Positions 24,874 to 34,572 of a stretch of DNA of 64,000 bases are shown one piece after another; positions within the stretch are counted from its first letter, which is position 1, and the number at the start of each line of letters is the position of its first letter. The position numbers were made by a program, and so were the translations under genes. Below the pieces are notes generated by a model. It was not told the DNA's origin, did not search any database, and worked only from the letters and a program-made list of their open reading frames with translations. Source of the DNA: Octadecabacter algicola (GTDB lineage: Bacteria; Pseudomonadota; Alphaproteobacteria; Rhodobacterales; Rhodobacteraceae). The DNA lies in NCBI RefSeq assembly GCF_021532625.1, contig NZ_JAKGAR010000002.1:434001-498000 (forward strand), given 5' to 3'.

Positions 24874-25761
24874 ATGGGCGACACCACCGACGGACCTTCT
24901 AGCGCAGCGCAAAGCGCGCTAAGTGATATCCAAGTTAGCAAGAGTAAGCGCGGCTTTTTCAGCCGTATAGTCGAGGCGCTTAGCCCCTCGGACACCCCCG
25001 AAGATATTACCCCCGTGACAGGATATGCCCCGCCGCTCGAAGCGCGCGGGATGATGAACCTGCGCAGCATGCGGGTCGAAGATGTAATGATCCCCAAAGC
25101 GGATATCGTGGCTGTTCCGGTGACGATCAATCGCGATGATCTCGTGCAAGTATTTCGCGACAGCGGGCTGACTCGTTTGCCGGTGTTTGACGGGACGTTG
25201 GATACGCCCATCGGGTTTGTGAACCTCAAGGACTTCGCGTTGACGCATGGATTTAACGGACGATCCAAAACGTTCAATCTGCGTGATCTTGCGCGAACGT
25301 TGTTGTTTGTGCCGCCATCGATGCCGCTAGGAGTCCTGCTGCAAAAAATGCAAGCGGAACGTATTCATATGGCATTGGTCATTGATGAATACGGCGGTTC
25401 TGACGGGCTGGTGACCATCGAAGATCTAATCGAACAGGTCGTCGGCGAAATCGAAGATGAACACGATGCCGACGAAGACACGCTTTGGGTCGCCGAGAAA
25501 CCGGGCGTTTTTATGGTCGAAGCCAAGGCGCCGTTGGATGAATTTGAGTCTGAAATTGGCATGCCTTTGACGGAACACGACGAAATCGACGAAGAAGAGA
25601 TCGAAACGTTAGGTGGTCTTGTGTTCATGTTGGCGGGACATGTGCCTGCACGCGGCGAAGTGATCGTTCACCCTGATGGGCCTGAATTTGAAGTGGTCGA
25701 AGCCGATCCGCGCCGCATTAAACGGCTGCGCGTCCGACTAACAGGGACGAGCGGTGGCTAG
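24874..25761 (+). CDS. corC: CBS-domain protein, CorC/YbeX (HlyC/CorC) family
   Basis: A 295-residue cytoplasmic protein: two CBS domains (about 60-180: MRVEDVMIPKADIVAV, then HMALVIDEYGGSDGLVTIEDLIEQVVGEIEDEHD) and a C-terminal CorC_HlyC domain (LGGLVFMLAGHVPARGEVI). Relatives bind adenosine nucleotides and affect magnesium efflux, and YbeX has been linked to ribosome assembly. The ATG at 24874 has GGAGA just upstream and is preferred over 24847. It overlaps lnt by 8 bases. Confidence 0.9.
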   Translation: MGDTTDGPSSAAQSALSDIQVSKSKRGFFSRIVEALSPSDTPEDITPVTGYAPPLEARGMMNLRSMRVEDVMIPKADIVAVPVTINRDDLVQVFRDSGLTRLPVFDGTLDTPIGFVNLKDFALTHGFNGRSKTFNLRDLARTLLFVPPSMPLGVLLQKMQAERIHMALVIDEYGGSDGLVTIEDLIEQVVGEIEDEHDADEDTLWVAEKPGVFMVEAKAPLDEFESEIGMPLTEHDEIDEEEIETLGGLVFMLAGHVPARGEVIVHPDGPEFEVVEADPRRIKRLRVRLTGTSGG

Positions 25762-27292
25762 GCTGCACCCCAGCGATCTAGCACAACGGTTCGCTGCTTG
25801 GCCACGCGTGGCGCGTAGTGCGGCACCTGTCGTTCTGGGGGCTTTGGCTGCACTCGGCCACGAAAGTTGGGCTACCGGTTTTTGGTGGGTCACGATCCCA
25901 TTCATCTTGGCGTTACTGATCTTGCCTGCTGCCCCGAAGAAGGCCGCATCGTTTGGCTGGCTTCTTGGGGTTGGTTACTTTGCCGTAACGCTGCGTTGGA
26001 TCATCGAGCCCTTTCTTGTCGATCCTGTGCGCCATGGTTGGATGGCGCCCTTTGCGATCCTATTGCTTTCGGGGGGATTAGCCTTGTTTTGGGGGGCTGC
26101 GTTTTGGTTGGCGCGTTGGTTCTCGGTGGGGCGGGCGAGTGCGATGCTGTGGCTGCCAATCACATTGACCCTTGCTGAACTTATGCGCGGTCATGTTTTC
26201 ACTGGGTTTCCGTGGGGATTGCCGTCTTACACCTTGATTGGCGGCGTCGGGGATGTGTGGTTCGCTTGGGTTGGGCCTTATGGCACGACCTTGTTATTTT
26301 TGGGTCTCATTGGGGTGGTGGCCTATTGTTTGCACCGTGGGTGGACGTTGATTTGGCCGTCTTTGGTCGGGTGTTTGTTCGTCACAATCGGTTTGCAGGC
26401 GCTAACGCCGCAAGCGCCAGAACCAAATGCAGAAGTCACTCTTCGTCTGGTTCAACCGAACGCGCCGCAGCATCAAAAGTGGGACCGCGACTGGATGCCA
26501 GTTTTCTTCGAACGCGCGATTGCCCAAACGAGCGCAGGTGATCCGCCCGACGTAGTAATTTGGCCGGAAACATCTATTCCGTCATTGTTGAATTATGCCC
26601 AACCCTTGATCGAACGGATGTCGATTGCGGCGCGTGGCGCCCCGGTGGTGGCCGGCATTCAGCGCGAAGACGCCAACAACTACTTCAACTCCGCCATTGT
26701 GATCGAGGGACCGACGACCGTTGCCGACATTATGGATAAGGCCCATCTGGTGCCGTTTGGTGAATATATTCCGTTTGCCCATGTTCTGGTCCCGCTTGGG
26801 CTTGGCACTTTGGTTGAGCAAGTCGCAGGATTCACAGCGGGTCAAAGCGATGGGTTGATGGAGATCGACGGGTTTGGCCTTGCACGGGTCCTGATTTGTT
26901 ACGAAGGGATTTTCCCTGAAGAAATCCAACGTGGTGACGTGCGCCCCGATGTTCTGTTGATTCTGACGAATGATGCTTGGTTTGGTACGAATGCTGGTCC
27001 TCGTCAGCATTTGGTTCAAGCGCAGGCGCGGGCGATTGAACAGGGCCTACCCGTTATCCGTGCTGCAAACACTGGAATTTCCGCCGTTATCGATGCGCGT
27101 GGTGAGATCGTTGACAGCTTGCCGTTGAACGAGGCCGGCTACCTTGACGCACATGTGCCCAACGCCTTGCCGCCGACAGCTTATGCGCGGATCCGGGATT
27201 GGCCGTTGCTGGTGTTGCTGGGCCTCTTCTTTTTGCTGGGGCTTGTGCGACGTCGCGTTATAGCCGTTGACCCACTGGTTGAGCAGGGATAG
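25754..27292 (+). CDS. lnt: Apolipoprotein N-acyltransferase
   Basis: A 512-residue inner-membrane enzyme that adds the third acyl chain to lipoproteins. About six N-terminal helices precede a nitrilase-fold domain, with the triad Glu272 (WPETS), Lys329 (DKAHLVPFGEY) and Cys382 (ICYEG). A final helix near 480-500 re-enters the membrane. It starts with GTG inside the end of corC. It is followed by the metK riboswitch after 20 bases, so lnt and metK may share a transcript. Confidence 0.95.
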   Translation: MARLHPSDLAQRFAAWPRVARSAAPVVLGALAALGHESWATGFWWVTIPFILALLILPAAPKKAASFGWLLGVGYFAVTLRWIIEPFLVDPVRHGWMAPFAILLLSGGLALFWGAAFWLARWFSVGRASAMLWLPITLTLAELMRGHVFTGFPWGLPSYTLIGGVGDVWFAWVGPYGTTLLFLGLIGVVAYCLHRGWTLIWPSLVGCLFVTIGLQALTPQAPEPNAEVTLRLVQPNAPQHQKWDRDWMPVFFERAIAQTSAGDPPDVVIWPETSIPSLLNYAQPLIERMSIAARGAPVVAGIQREDANNYFNSAIVIEGPTTVADIMDKAHLVPFGEYIPFAHVLVPLGLGTLVEQVAGFTAGQSDGLMEIDGFGLARVLICYEGIFPEEIQRGDVRPDVLLILTNDAWFGTNAGPRQHLVQAQARAIEQGLPVIRAANTGISAVIDARGEIVDSLPLNEAGYLDAHVPNALPPTAYARIRDWPLLVLLGLFFLLGLVRRRVIAVDPLVEQG

Positions 27293-27310
27293 GCGGAACC
27301 AACCTTAATC

Positions 27311-27356
27311 CATCCACAACGGCTTCCTGACGTGGATTGGCATATGAACTGGAGCA
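27311..27356 (+). promoter_or_regulatory. SAM/SAH riboswitch in the metK leader
   Basis: The stem ATCCAC (27312-27317) pairs with GTGGAT (27332-27337). Its loop reads AACGGCTTCCTGAC, nearly the invariant AACGGCUUCCUGGC of the SAM/SAH class. The 3-prime arm TGGAGCA (27349-27355) contains the Shine-Dalgarno GGAG of metK, which can pair with TTCC of the loop as the H-type pseudoknot. The class is known upstream of metK in Rhodobacterales. Binding of SAM or SAH would hide the ribosome binding site, so control is at translation. Confidence 0.9.
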
Positions 27357-27362
27357 CTTCTC

Positions 27363-28544
27363 ATGGCACGTCAAAACTACACCTTTACGTCGGAATCCGT
27401 TTCCGAGGGGCATCCCGATAAAGTTTGTGACCGTATCTCGGACGCGGTCCTAGATGCGATGATTGCGATCGAACCCGAAGCACGTGTGGCCGCAGAGACC
27501 TTCGCGACGACAAACCAAGTTGTTATCGGTGGCGAAATTGGCTTGTCAGACCCGACCCGCCTAACGGCGATGATGGGTGATATCGACCAGATTGCCCGCG
27601 ATTGCATCAAAGACATCGGGTATGAACAGGACAAGTTTCACTGGAAATACTGCAATGTGTTGAACCTGTTGCATGAGCAGTCTGCGCACATTGCTCAAGG
27701 CGTTGATGCTGCTGGCACCAAAGACGAAGGTGCTGGCGATCAGGGCATTATGTTCGGTTATGCTGTGAATGAAACGCCGGAACTGATGCCTGCTCCAATT
27801 CACTATGCCCACGCCGTGTTGCGCCGTTTGGCAGAGGTCCGTAAGAACGGAACCGAACCGACACTTGGTCCAGACGCAAAATCTCAGCTGTCAGTTCGGT
27901 ATGAGAACGGTGTGCCTGTTGGGGTGTCGTCGTTGGTGCTGTCGACCCAGCACCTTGACGAAAACATGACCAGCGCAGATGTGCGTGCCGTGATCGAACC
28001 TTATATCCGTGAAGTTCTGCCCGATGGTTGGCTTGATGATCAGACGGCGTGGCACGTGAATCCCACGGGTAAGTTTGTCATTGGTGGACCTGATGGGGAC
28101 GCGGGTCTGACGGGGCGCAAAATTATCGTCGATACGTATGGCGGTGCCGCACCCCACGGCGGCGGTGCGTTTTCTGGCAAAGATCCGACCAAGGTGGACC
28201 GTTCGGCCGCTTACGCTGCGCGATATCTGGCCAAGAACGTTGTGGCGTCAGGGATGGCCGACCGCTGCACTGTGCAGTTGTCCTATGCCATTGGCGTTGC
28301 TGCTCCGCTGTCTATTTACGTAGATACGCACCAGACTGGGAAGGTTGAGGCCGCGGCGATTGAGGCTGCGATCCCGAAGGTCATGGATTTGACCCCGCGC
28401 GGCATTCGCACACATCTGCAATTGAATAAGCCGATCTATCAGCGCACGGCTGCTTACGGGCACTTCGGCCGTAAGCCGGATGCCGATGGCGGGTTCTCAT
28501 GGGAAGCCACTGATCTCGTAGACGTTTTGAAAAAAGAAGTTTGA
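27363..28544 (+). CDS. metK: S-adenosylmethionine synthetase
   Basis: A 393-residue MAT that makes SAM from methionine and ATP. Family motifs are [13 protein letters not shown] at the N terminus (His and Asp at the active site), [12 protein letters not shown] (methionine loop), [16 protein letters not shown] (phosphate-binding) and the C-terminal GHFGR. Length is normal. Translation is probably feedback-controlled by the riboswitch overlapping its ribosome binding site. Confidence 0.97.
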   Translation: MARQNYTFTSESVSEGHPDKVCDRISDAVLDAMIAIEPEARVAAETFATTNQVVIGGEIGLSDPTRLTAMMGDIDQIARDCIKDIGYEQDKFHWKYCNVLNLLHEQSAHIAQGVDAAGTKDEGAGDQGIMFGYAVNETPELMPAPIHYAHAVLRRLAEVRKNGTEPTLGPDAKSQLSVRYENGVPVGVSSLVLSTQHLDENMTSADVRAVIEPYIREVLPDGWLDDQTAWHVNPTGKFVIGGPDGDAGLTGRKIIVDTYGGAAPHGGGAFSGKDPTKVDRSAAYAARYLAKNVVASGMADRCTVQLSYAIGVAAPLSIYVDTHQTGKVEAAAIEAAIPKVMDLTPRGIRTHLQLNKPIYQRTAAYGHFGRKPDADGGFSWEATDLVDVLKKEV

Positions 28545-28554
28545 GGCAAATACC

Positions 28555-29058
28555 ATGACCAAGTCATTTGGGTTCTACTGTACGCGTTTTGTCATCTACA
28601 ACATTGCCGTTATTTTGGCGATTGTTGCGATTATCTGGGCCGCGCACACGTTCATGCTGGACCTCGCAGCCCGATACTTTCAAGGCGGAAGTGGTTCGGG
28701 GATGGGAGTGGTGTCTGTAATTGTTCCTGCCATGCTCGTTGCGCAGCAGTTCTACAAACATGAACAAAGGCGAATGACCGCTGGCGAAGGCTGGTTCATG
28801 GCCGTGGTTTTCACGCTTCTTACATTTGCGGTGAGCGCTGTAATGATCGGGGTCGGCACACTGATCGTTCCGTTGACGGATGGCGAACGCGGCGCAATGG
28901 CGGACATGTGGAACAATGACAGCCAATTGTTGATGATGATTGCAGGTGGTTTTGCGGTTTTCCTGATCCTTGTGATCAAGCTGATGCTTTGGTCCGGCGT
29001 ACGCGGCGAAATCAAGAAAGCTGAGCGTCTGGCCGCGAAAGCAGCGCGCAAAGGTTGA
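28555..29058 (+). CDS. Membrane protein, possibly ABZJ_00895 family
   Basis: A 167-residue protein with four predicted helices (about 10-32, 47-65, 79-101 and 124-146) and a basic C-terminal tail. The FYKHEQRRMTAGE segment between helices 2 and 3 resembles the ABZJ_00895 group of uncharacterised four-helix proteins. It lies 10 bases after metK and 31 before trmB, in the position where roseobacters often carry such a gene. No function can be read. Confidence 0.6.
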   Translation: MTKSFGFYCTRFVIYNIAVILAIVAIIWAAHTFMLDLAARYFQGGSGSGMGVVSVIVPAMLVAQQFYKHEQRRMTAGEGWFMAVVFTLLTFAVSAVMIGVGTLIVPLTDGERGAMADMWNNDSQLLMMIAGGFAVFLILVIKLMLWSGVRGEIKKAERLAAKAARKG

Positions 29059-29089
29059 GAATGTTGGACGGCGAAGCTAAAGGGCAGGG

Positions 29090-29791
29090 ATGAAACATCC
29101 AGACCGTCCGCATCGCAATTTCTATGGCCGCCTAAAGGGCAAACATCTGAAGGATAGCCAAAAGGGTTATCTAGAAGATGATCTCGCGGCTTTGTCCCCT
29201 GGTCTTGTGGATTGGGACGTAAACCCTACCCGCGAAAACCTTGATTTGCAGGGGCTGTTCGGCGGCAATGATACGTGGCTTGAGGTTGGTTTTGGCGGTG
29301 GTGAGCACGTGATCCATCAAGCGGTTGAAAATCCGAACGTTGGGATTATCGGATGTGAGCCGTATATTAACGGCGTCGCGATGCTGTTGGGCAAAATCCG
29401 TAATGCAAGCGTTGATAATCTGCGCATCTACCCGGGTGATGTGCGGGACATGTTTGATGTTTTACCGGACGCATCTATTTCTAAAGCGTTCCTGTTGTAT
29501 CCTGATCCTTGGCCCAAGGCGCGTCATCACCGCCGTCGCTTTGTAACACCGGAACATCTTGAACCACTCGTGCGGGTTTTGAAGCCGGGGGCAGAGTTTC
29601 GCGTTGCGACAGATATTCCGGACTACGTGCGTCAAACACTAGAAGAAGTTCCTAAGGCAGGGTTTGAGTGGCTGGCCGAAGGGCCGACCGATTGGCGCAC
29701 ACCTTGGAGCGATTGGATTTCTACAAGGTACGAACAAAAAGCTCTGCGTGAGGGGCGAACTCCTCATTACCTAACCTTCCGCAAGACATAG
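29090..29791 (+). CDS. trmB: tRNA (guanine-N7-)-methyltransferase
   Basis: A 233-residue class I methyltransferase that makes m7G46 in tRNA. The SAM-binding motif is [10 protein letters not shown], followed by GCEPYINGV, and the substrate motif [17 protein letters not shown] is diagnostic of TrmB. The family ending [19 protein letters not shown] is intact. It follows metK in many alphaproteobacteria, which supplies its cofactor. Confidence 0.95.
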   Translation: MKHPDRPHRNFYGRLKGKHLKDSQKGYLEDDLAALSPGLVDWDVNPTRENLDLQGLFGGNDTWLEVGFGGGEHVIHQAVENPNVGIIGCEPYINGVAMLLGKIRNASVDNLRIYPGDVRDMFDVLPDASISKAFLLYPDPWPKARHHRRRFVTPEHLEPLVRVLKPGAEFRVATDIPDYVRQTLEEVPKAGFEWLAEGPTDWRTPWSDWISTRYEQKALREGRTPHYLTFRKT

Positions 29792-29843
29792 ACGTTCTGT
29801 AGTTAGCAGTTTATCAGGCGCTAACAGTTTTGAAGGACACAAT

Positions 29844-31196
29844 ATGTCGAGCCATGGCGACCCAATTCCAATGACATCCCGCAAGGGCGGCCCTTTGAAG
29901 GGCGAAGCTCATGTTCCCGGTGATAAGTCGATTTCGCATCGGTCATTGATTTTAGGTGCGATGGCCGTCGGTGAGACAAAGATTTCCGGTCTTCTGGAAG
30001 GGCAAGACGTGTTGGACACTGGTCGCGCTATGGAAGCGTTTGGCGCAGAGGTAATTAACCACGGCGGCGGTGAATGGTCGGTGCATGGCGTGGGTGTTGG
30101 TGGATTTTCGGAGCCTGACAACGTAATCGATTGTGGCAACTCTGGCACGGGTGTCCGGTTGATCATGGGGACGATGGCGACCAGTGATATCACCGTGACG
30201 TTTACGGGTGACGCGTCTCTGAACGGGCGTCCTATGGGGCGTGTGACGGATCCTTTGGCTTTGTTCGGCACACAGGCCGTCGGCCGCGCAGGTGGCCGTC
30301 TGCCGATGACCATTGTAGGGGCGAAGGCCCCTGTGCCTGTGCGCTACACGGTGCCGATGCCATCGGCGCAAGTGAAATCCGCTGTTCTGTTGGCAGGATT
30401 GAATGCCCCCGGTCAAACTGTGGTGATCGAGAAAGAAGCGACGCGCGATCACACAGAACGGATGTTGGTGGGTTTTGGCGCAGAGCTGAGCGTTGAAGAA
30501 ACCGACGAAGGTCGTGTGATCACTCTTGTGGGTCAGCCAGAGTTGAAACCGCAAACGATTGTTGTGCCACGCGACCCAAGCTCGGCAGCGTTTCCTGTTT
30601 GTGCTGCGTTGTTGGCCGAAGGATCTGACGTGTTGGTCCCCAATATCGGGCTGAACCCGACACGCGCTGGGCTGTTCTACACTCTACAAGAGATGGGTGC
30701 AGATCTGACATTCGAGAATATGCGTGAAGAAGGTGGTGAGCCCGTAGCCGATCTGCGCGCGCGTTATTCACCTGATATGAAGGGCATCGAAGTGCCTCCT
30801 GCGCGAGCAGCATCGATGATCGACGAATACCCAGTGTTGTCAGTGGTCGCGGCCTTTGCGAAGGGCGACACTGTGATGCGGGGCGTCAAAGAGTTGCGCG
30901 TCAAGGAAAGCGACCGGATTGACGCTATGGCAAAAGGGCTGCGGGCCGCCGGTGTAGCCGTTGACGAAGGCGACGATTGGTGGATCGTTACTGGCGCAGG
31001 CTTTGGCAATGTCGAAGGTGGCATAACTGCGGCGAGCCAGTTGGATCACCGTATCGCGATGTCGTTCCTTGTTATGGGATTAGCGACGAATAAGCCGATG
31101 TCGGTCGATGATGGCGGCCCGATTGCAACCTCGTTCCCGATATTCGAAGGCTTGATGAAAGATCTTGGTGCCGGGATCGTGCGGCAGAACGCATAA
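29844..31196 (+). CDS. aroA: 3-phosphoshikimate 1-carboxyvinyltransferase (EPSP synthase)
   Basis: A 450-residue EPSP synthase of the shikimate pathway. [10 protein letters not shown] (Lys28) binds substrate. The remainder matches the class II (CP4-like) branch, such as [22 protein letters not shown] and [13 protein letters not shown]. At the position that is Ala100 in CP4 and Gly96 in E. coli the sequence is [10 protein letters not shown] with Gly101, so the residue linked to glyphosate tolerance of CP4 is not present. It is followed by cmk, the usual alphaproteobacterial order. Confidence 0.95.
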   Translation: MSSHGDPIPMTSRKGGPLKGEAHVPGDKSISHRSLILGAMAVGETKISGLLEGQDVLDTGRAMEAFGAEVINHGGGEWSVHGVGVGGFSEPDNVIDCGNSGTGVRLIMGTMATSDITVTFTGDASLNGRPMGRVTDPLALFGTQAVGRAGGRLPMTIVGAKAPVPVRYTVPMPSAQVKSAVLLAGLNAPGQTVVIEKEATRDHTERMLVGFGAELSVEETDEGRVITLVGQPELKPQTIVVPRDPSSAAFPVCAALLAEGSDVLVPNIGLNPTRAGLFYTLQEMGADLTFENMREEGGEPVADLRARYSPDMKGIEVPPARAASMIDEYPVLSVVAAFAKGDTVMRGVKELRVKESDRIDAMAKGLRAAGVAVDEGDDWWIVTGAGFGNVEGGITAASQLDHRIAMSFLVMGLATNKPMSVDDGGPIATSFPIFEGLMKDLGAGIVRQNA

Positions 31197-31287
31197 TCTT
31201 GTCCCCGCGCAGGGGTGCTGGTTCGATCGCGATTTCTTTCCTATCTTAGGATAGGTGCGGTTTTGATTGTGCCCTAAGGAGAACAAT

Positions 31288-31896
31288 ATGAAGTTCACGG
31301 TTGCTATCGACGGGCCTGCGGCCGCAGGCAAAGGTACGATTGCCAAAGCGGTTGCCGCGCATTTTGGGTTTGCCCATCTGGATACAGGGCTATTGTATCG
31401 CGCGGTTGGGGCCAAAGTCTTGAACGGGGCGGACCCGTTGCAAGCTGCGCAAACCCTTGAGGCGATTGATTTAGACGCAAAGCATCTGCGCACCCCCGAA
31501 GTCGCGCAAGCCGCCAGCCGTGTTGCAGTGGACAGAGATGTCCGCGCGGCCTTGATCGCGTTTCAAATACAGTTTGCGGGGCGCGACGGTGGCGCGGTTC
31601 TGGACGGGCGCGATATTGGAACCGTCATTTGCCCGAACGCGGATGTTAAGTTGTTTGTCACGGCCAGTGCCGCAACTCGTGCGCAACGACGTCTGGACGA
31701 GCTGAACGCCAATGGGATGGGTTTGGAATTCGAACAGGTTCTCGCCGATGTACTGGCGCGTGACAAACGCGACAGTGAACGCGAGACGGCCCCTCTGAAG
31801 CCTGCAGAGGACGCAATACAGTTGGACACGTCTGACCTGAGTGCCGAGGACGCTATTGCGCAAGCAATTGCCCACATCAAAGCCAAGCAAAGCTAA
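31288..31896 (+). CDS. cmk: Cytidylate kinase
   Basis: A 202-residue CMP/dCMP kinase with P-loop GPAAAGKGT near the N terminus, the acceptor motif [11 protein letters not shown], and [16 protein letters not shown] of the lid region, all typical of Cmk. The ATG at 31288 follows AAGGAG. An in-frame codon at 31267 is not supported. In many relatives rpsA follows directly. Here rpsA is 7.4 kb further on. Confidence 0.95.
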   Translation: MKFTVAIDGPAAAGKGTIAKAVAAHFGFAHLDTGLLYRAVGAKVLNGADPLQAAQTLEAIDLDAKHLRTPEVAQAASRVAVDRDVRAALIAFQIQFAGRDGGAVLDGRDIGTVICPNADVKLFVTASAATRAQRRLDELNANGMGLEFEQVLADVLARDKRDSERETAPLKPAEDAIQLDTSDLSAEDAIAQAIAHIKAKQS

Positions 31897-31899
31897 GAT

Positions 31900-32547
31900 C
31901 TAGATGTGGGTCCGATGATCCGAGAGGCTTGGCGCATCTAGGTGCGGTATCCCATTGAAGGTCATCAGAAACGTGCCCTCTGGACGGATGCGGAACCGGT
32001 GAAGCGACGAGTTGTAGATCGGCAAAAGCACATGCGCCATTTGATGCGTGCTGAGGCCGAGTGCGCCGCGCATCACCATGCCGATCACACCGCCTGATGT
32101 GACGCAAAGCACCCGTTTGCCGGGTTTCGTGGCTTCTTTTAGCGCTGTTAGGATACGAGTTTCGAATGTCGCGAAGGGCTCAGCACCTTTTATGGTCGCT
32201 TGTTCCCATGCGGCTAGAGTTTTCGGCATGTGTTCGGTGAATTCTTCTTCATTATTTGGAGGGTCTATCCCGTGTTGCAACTGCATTTCCCGAACGAGGG
32301 CGAAATATTCCATTTCGTTCAGGCGTTCATCGAAGCGTTCAGGGGCATAGCCCATCCCTGCGGCGGTTTCGCGATGGCGACGCATCGTGCCCGCTAGAAT
32401 CTGATCAAAGGGGTCCTCGTGATCGCGCATCCAATCGCCCAAAAGTCTGGCTTGGACATGGCCTAGGTCTGACAGGCGATCATAGTCTTCTTCCGTTTCG
32501 GCGCCCGTATTGGCTTGCCCGTGTCGAACCAAGTAAAGTTCACCCAT
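31900..32547 (-). CDS. Histidine phosphatase family protein
   Basis: A 215-residue phosphoglycerate-mutase-like phosphatase. The catalytic His9 is in LVRHGQANTG, an Arg and Glu follow in the middle, and the second His is expected in the region VTSGGVIGMV. That segment has a Ser-Gly-Gly in place of the more usual S-H-G-G, so the second catalytic His is not evident there. The substrate is unknown. It overlaps the secreted Cys-rich protein gene by 1 base. Confidence 0.78.
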   Translation of the reverse strand: MGELYLVRHGQANTGAETEEDYDRLSDLGHVQARLLGDWMRDHEDPFDQILAGTMRRHRETAAGMGYAPERFDERLNEMEYFALVREMQLQHGIDPPNNEEEFTEHMPKTLAAWEQATIKGAEPFATFETRILTALKEATKPGKRVLCVTSGGVIGMVMRGALGLSTHQMAHVLLPIYNSSLHRFRIRPEGTFLMTFNGIPHLDAPSLSDHRTHI

Positions 32548-33215
32548 CAGTTTTCCTGTTCCATTCCTTGCGCTAGATCAGCCCAAAGACTGGCCGAACG
32601 TGCGCTGGTGCATTCGAGCGCATTCAGATCGATGGCCCAGCCCCCGACATCGCGCGACTGCATTTCACACTCCGCTATGTTGCGCAATTGAAGTTCACGA
32701 ATGAGAGGATCGTCGGGGGCAGCCTGTTCGACTTGGTCCTTCCAGAACGCATCGTTTATCAGCGCCAGTTCACCACATTCGATCCAGTTGATCCCGCAGT
32801 AAATGTCCAGCCGTAGCGGCACAACGCCTTCATCAATCATGATGTCTGACGCAACTGTCACGCAATGGTTCGGCGGGAAAGGTTCGTCTTCGGGCAGGGT
32901 TGCAATTGCGGTTGCATCGCACCCCACGTCAATGGCGATAGAGGCTGCCAAAGCAGGCAGGCCTTCGTCCTCAAAGGGGGCTGCACATGTTTCGGCATCA
33001 GTAAAACCGCACTCAAATGCGGCCAAAGCGACGGCGCGCTTCAAGACATAAGCCGCGCTGAGGTCTTTTTCGCAATTGCGGGCGAGATCGAGGCGATTTG
33101 GGTCCGCGACGCAGGTGTCCAATGTCGCTTCATATGTGAAAAGCAATGGGCGCGGCGACCAATCGGCGGCGGCGAGCGAAGGTAAAAAGGCCATCAAGGC
33201 AAGCAATCGAAACAT
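32547..33215 (-). CDS. Periplasmic Cys-rich hypothetical protein
   Basis: A 222-residue exported protein. A signal peptide (FRLLALMAFLPSLAAA) is followed by a helical, acidic domain with about 11 Cys (for example CGFTDAETCAAPF, YCGINWIEC), likely as disulfides. The pattern suggests a DUF1311/LprI-like fold, as there is a repeat of lysozyme-inhibitor-like segments such as CEKDLSAAY and CEMQSRDVGGWAIDLNALEC. That likeness is tentative. The frame is open to 33383, but the signal peptide fixes the start at 33215. It is divergent from the DUF2130 gene. Confidence 0.6.
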   Translation of the reverse strand: MFRLLALMAFLPSLAAADWSPRPLLFTYEATLDTCVADPNRLDLARNCEKDLSAAYVLKRAVALAAFECGFTDAETCAAPFEDEGLPALAASIAIDVGCDATAIATLPEDEPFPPNHCVTVASDIMIDEGVVPLRLDIYCGINWIECGELALINDAFWKDQVEQAAPDDPLIRELQLRNIAECEMQSRDVGGWAIDLNALECTSARSASLWADLAQGMEQEN

Positions 33216-33297
33216 TGTGCGACAATGACCTACCACCGCTGGAGGCACAATCGGTGACGTGCTAGGAGTTGGGCAATTCCCAGCCGAAAGTACCATG

Positions 33298-34458
33298 ATG
33301 TCTGACCTCACGATCACATGCCCGACTTGCAACAGCGAGATCGAATTGACCGAACAACTTGCCGGACCATTATTGGCGGACAATCAGAAACGATTTGCTG
33401 AAACGCTGGCGCGCCAAGAAGCCGATGCTGCACGCGCCGTCGCTGAAGCCAAAGCACAAGCCTTGGCGGCTGGTAAAGCGGAGGCGAACGCGGAACACGT
33501 CGCCATGGCAGAACGCCTGAAAGAACAAGACGCCAAATTGCGAGAGGCCCAAGCCGCCGCGACCAAGGCGATGAAACGCGAACAGGAACTGCAGGACAAA
33601 GAAGCGGAACTCGAACTGACCGTTCAAAAGATGATCGCGGCGGAGCGCGAAGCCATGGGCGAAAAGCTGGCCAAGGACGCCGAAGAGAAGGCTGCACTAA
33701 AAGTGGCCGAACAGGCGCAGATGATCGAAGGCATGAAAAAGCAAATCGAAGCGTTGAAACAAAAGTCCGAACAGGGGTCGATGCAGACTCAGGGCGAGGC
33801 TGCAGAAATGGTTCTGGAAGATACGCTTTCGCAAGCATTTCCGATGGACGGCTTCTCTCCCGTGGCTAAGGGGCAAAGCGGTGCAGATGTGCAGCAAGAT
33901 GTCATGGGGCAGGGCGGCATCGCGGGGCGTATTCTTTGGGAAAGTAAACGTACGAAGAACTGGACGGCGGGTTGGCTGGCCAAGTTGCGCGACGATCAAC
34001 GCAGCAGCGGATGCGAGATTGCAGTGATTACGTCAGTGGCGCTACCGGACGGCATCGAAAGTTTTGGCATCGTTGATGGTGTCTGGGTGTGCGCGCCGCG
34101 CTATGCAATTCCGTTGGCGACGTCGTTACGCCAAGGCCTTATTGAAGTCGCGGGCGCTAAAGGGCGTGCAATGGGGCAGGAGACCAAGATGGAAATGGTC
34201 TATGACTACCTGACTGGAACGCAGTTCAAGCAGCGAATTGATGCCATCGTTGAACGGTTCGAAGACATGCAAGACAATCTACGCAAGGAACGTGTGTTCA
34301 TTGAAAAGCAATGGGCGTTGCGCGCGAAACAGATTGATTTGGTGATTGCGTCGACCGTCGGGATGCATGGAGACCTCCAGGGAATTGCGGGCCGATCCAT
34401 GCCCGAAATCGAAAGTGTGGATGCTTTGATGATTGGTCAGGACCGCGATCACGACTAG
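33298..34458 (+). CDS. DUF2130 domain-containing protein, coiled coil plus nuclease-like domain
   Basis: A 386-residue protein with a short zinc-ribbon-like start (TCPTCNSEIELTEQL), an Ala/Glu/Lys-rich coiled coil (about 25-165) and a C-terminal DUF2130 domain from about 175. The domain has an Asp in SGADVQQDV and, about 20 residues on, ILWESKRTKNW, an E-x-K pattern in the D...ExK order of PD-(D/E)XK nucleases. DUF2130 proteins are of unknown function, and relatives are predicted nuclease-like. An ATG at 33295 is also possible. It stands alone between promoters and may act on DNA or RNA. Confidence 0.78.
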   Translation: MSDLTITCPTCNSEIELTEQLAGPLLADNQKRFAETLARQEADAARAVAEAKAQALAAGKAEANAEHVAMAERLKEQDAKLREAQAAATKAMKREQELQDKEAELELTVQKMIAAEREAMGEKLAKDAEEKAALKVAEQAQMIEGMKKQIEALKQKSEQGSMQTQGEAAEMVLEDTLSQAFPMDGFSPVAKGQSGADVQQDVMGQGGIAGRILWESKRTKNWTAGWLAKLRDDQRSSGCEIAVITSVALPDGIESFGIVDGVWVCAPRYAIPLATSLRQGLIEVAGAKGRAMGQETKMEMVYDYLTGTQFKQRIDAIVERFEDMQDNLRKERVFIEKQWALRAKQIDLVIASTVGMHGDLQGIAGRSMPEIESVDALMIGQDRDHD

Positions 34459-34534
34459 CCGTGCAAATACGCACATTGAATGTGGATGCTGGGGCATTGC
34501 GCAAGCGGAGTTACAACCTACTTGTCGTAATGAC

Positions 34535-34551
34535 GCACTCAATAAGAGTGC
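34535..34551. repeat. Short inverted repeat before the nitroreductase gene
   Basis: GCACTC-AATAA-GAGTGC, 21 bases before the start codon. It could form a small leader hairpin or be a regulator site. Nothing else supports either reading. Confidence 0.35.
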
Positions 34552-34572
34552 AGGGACCAAAAGGATTTTCCG

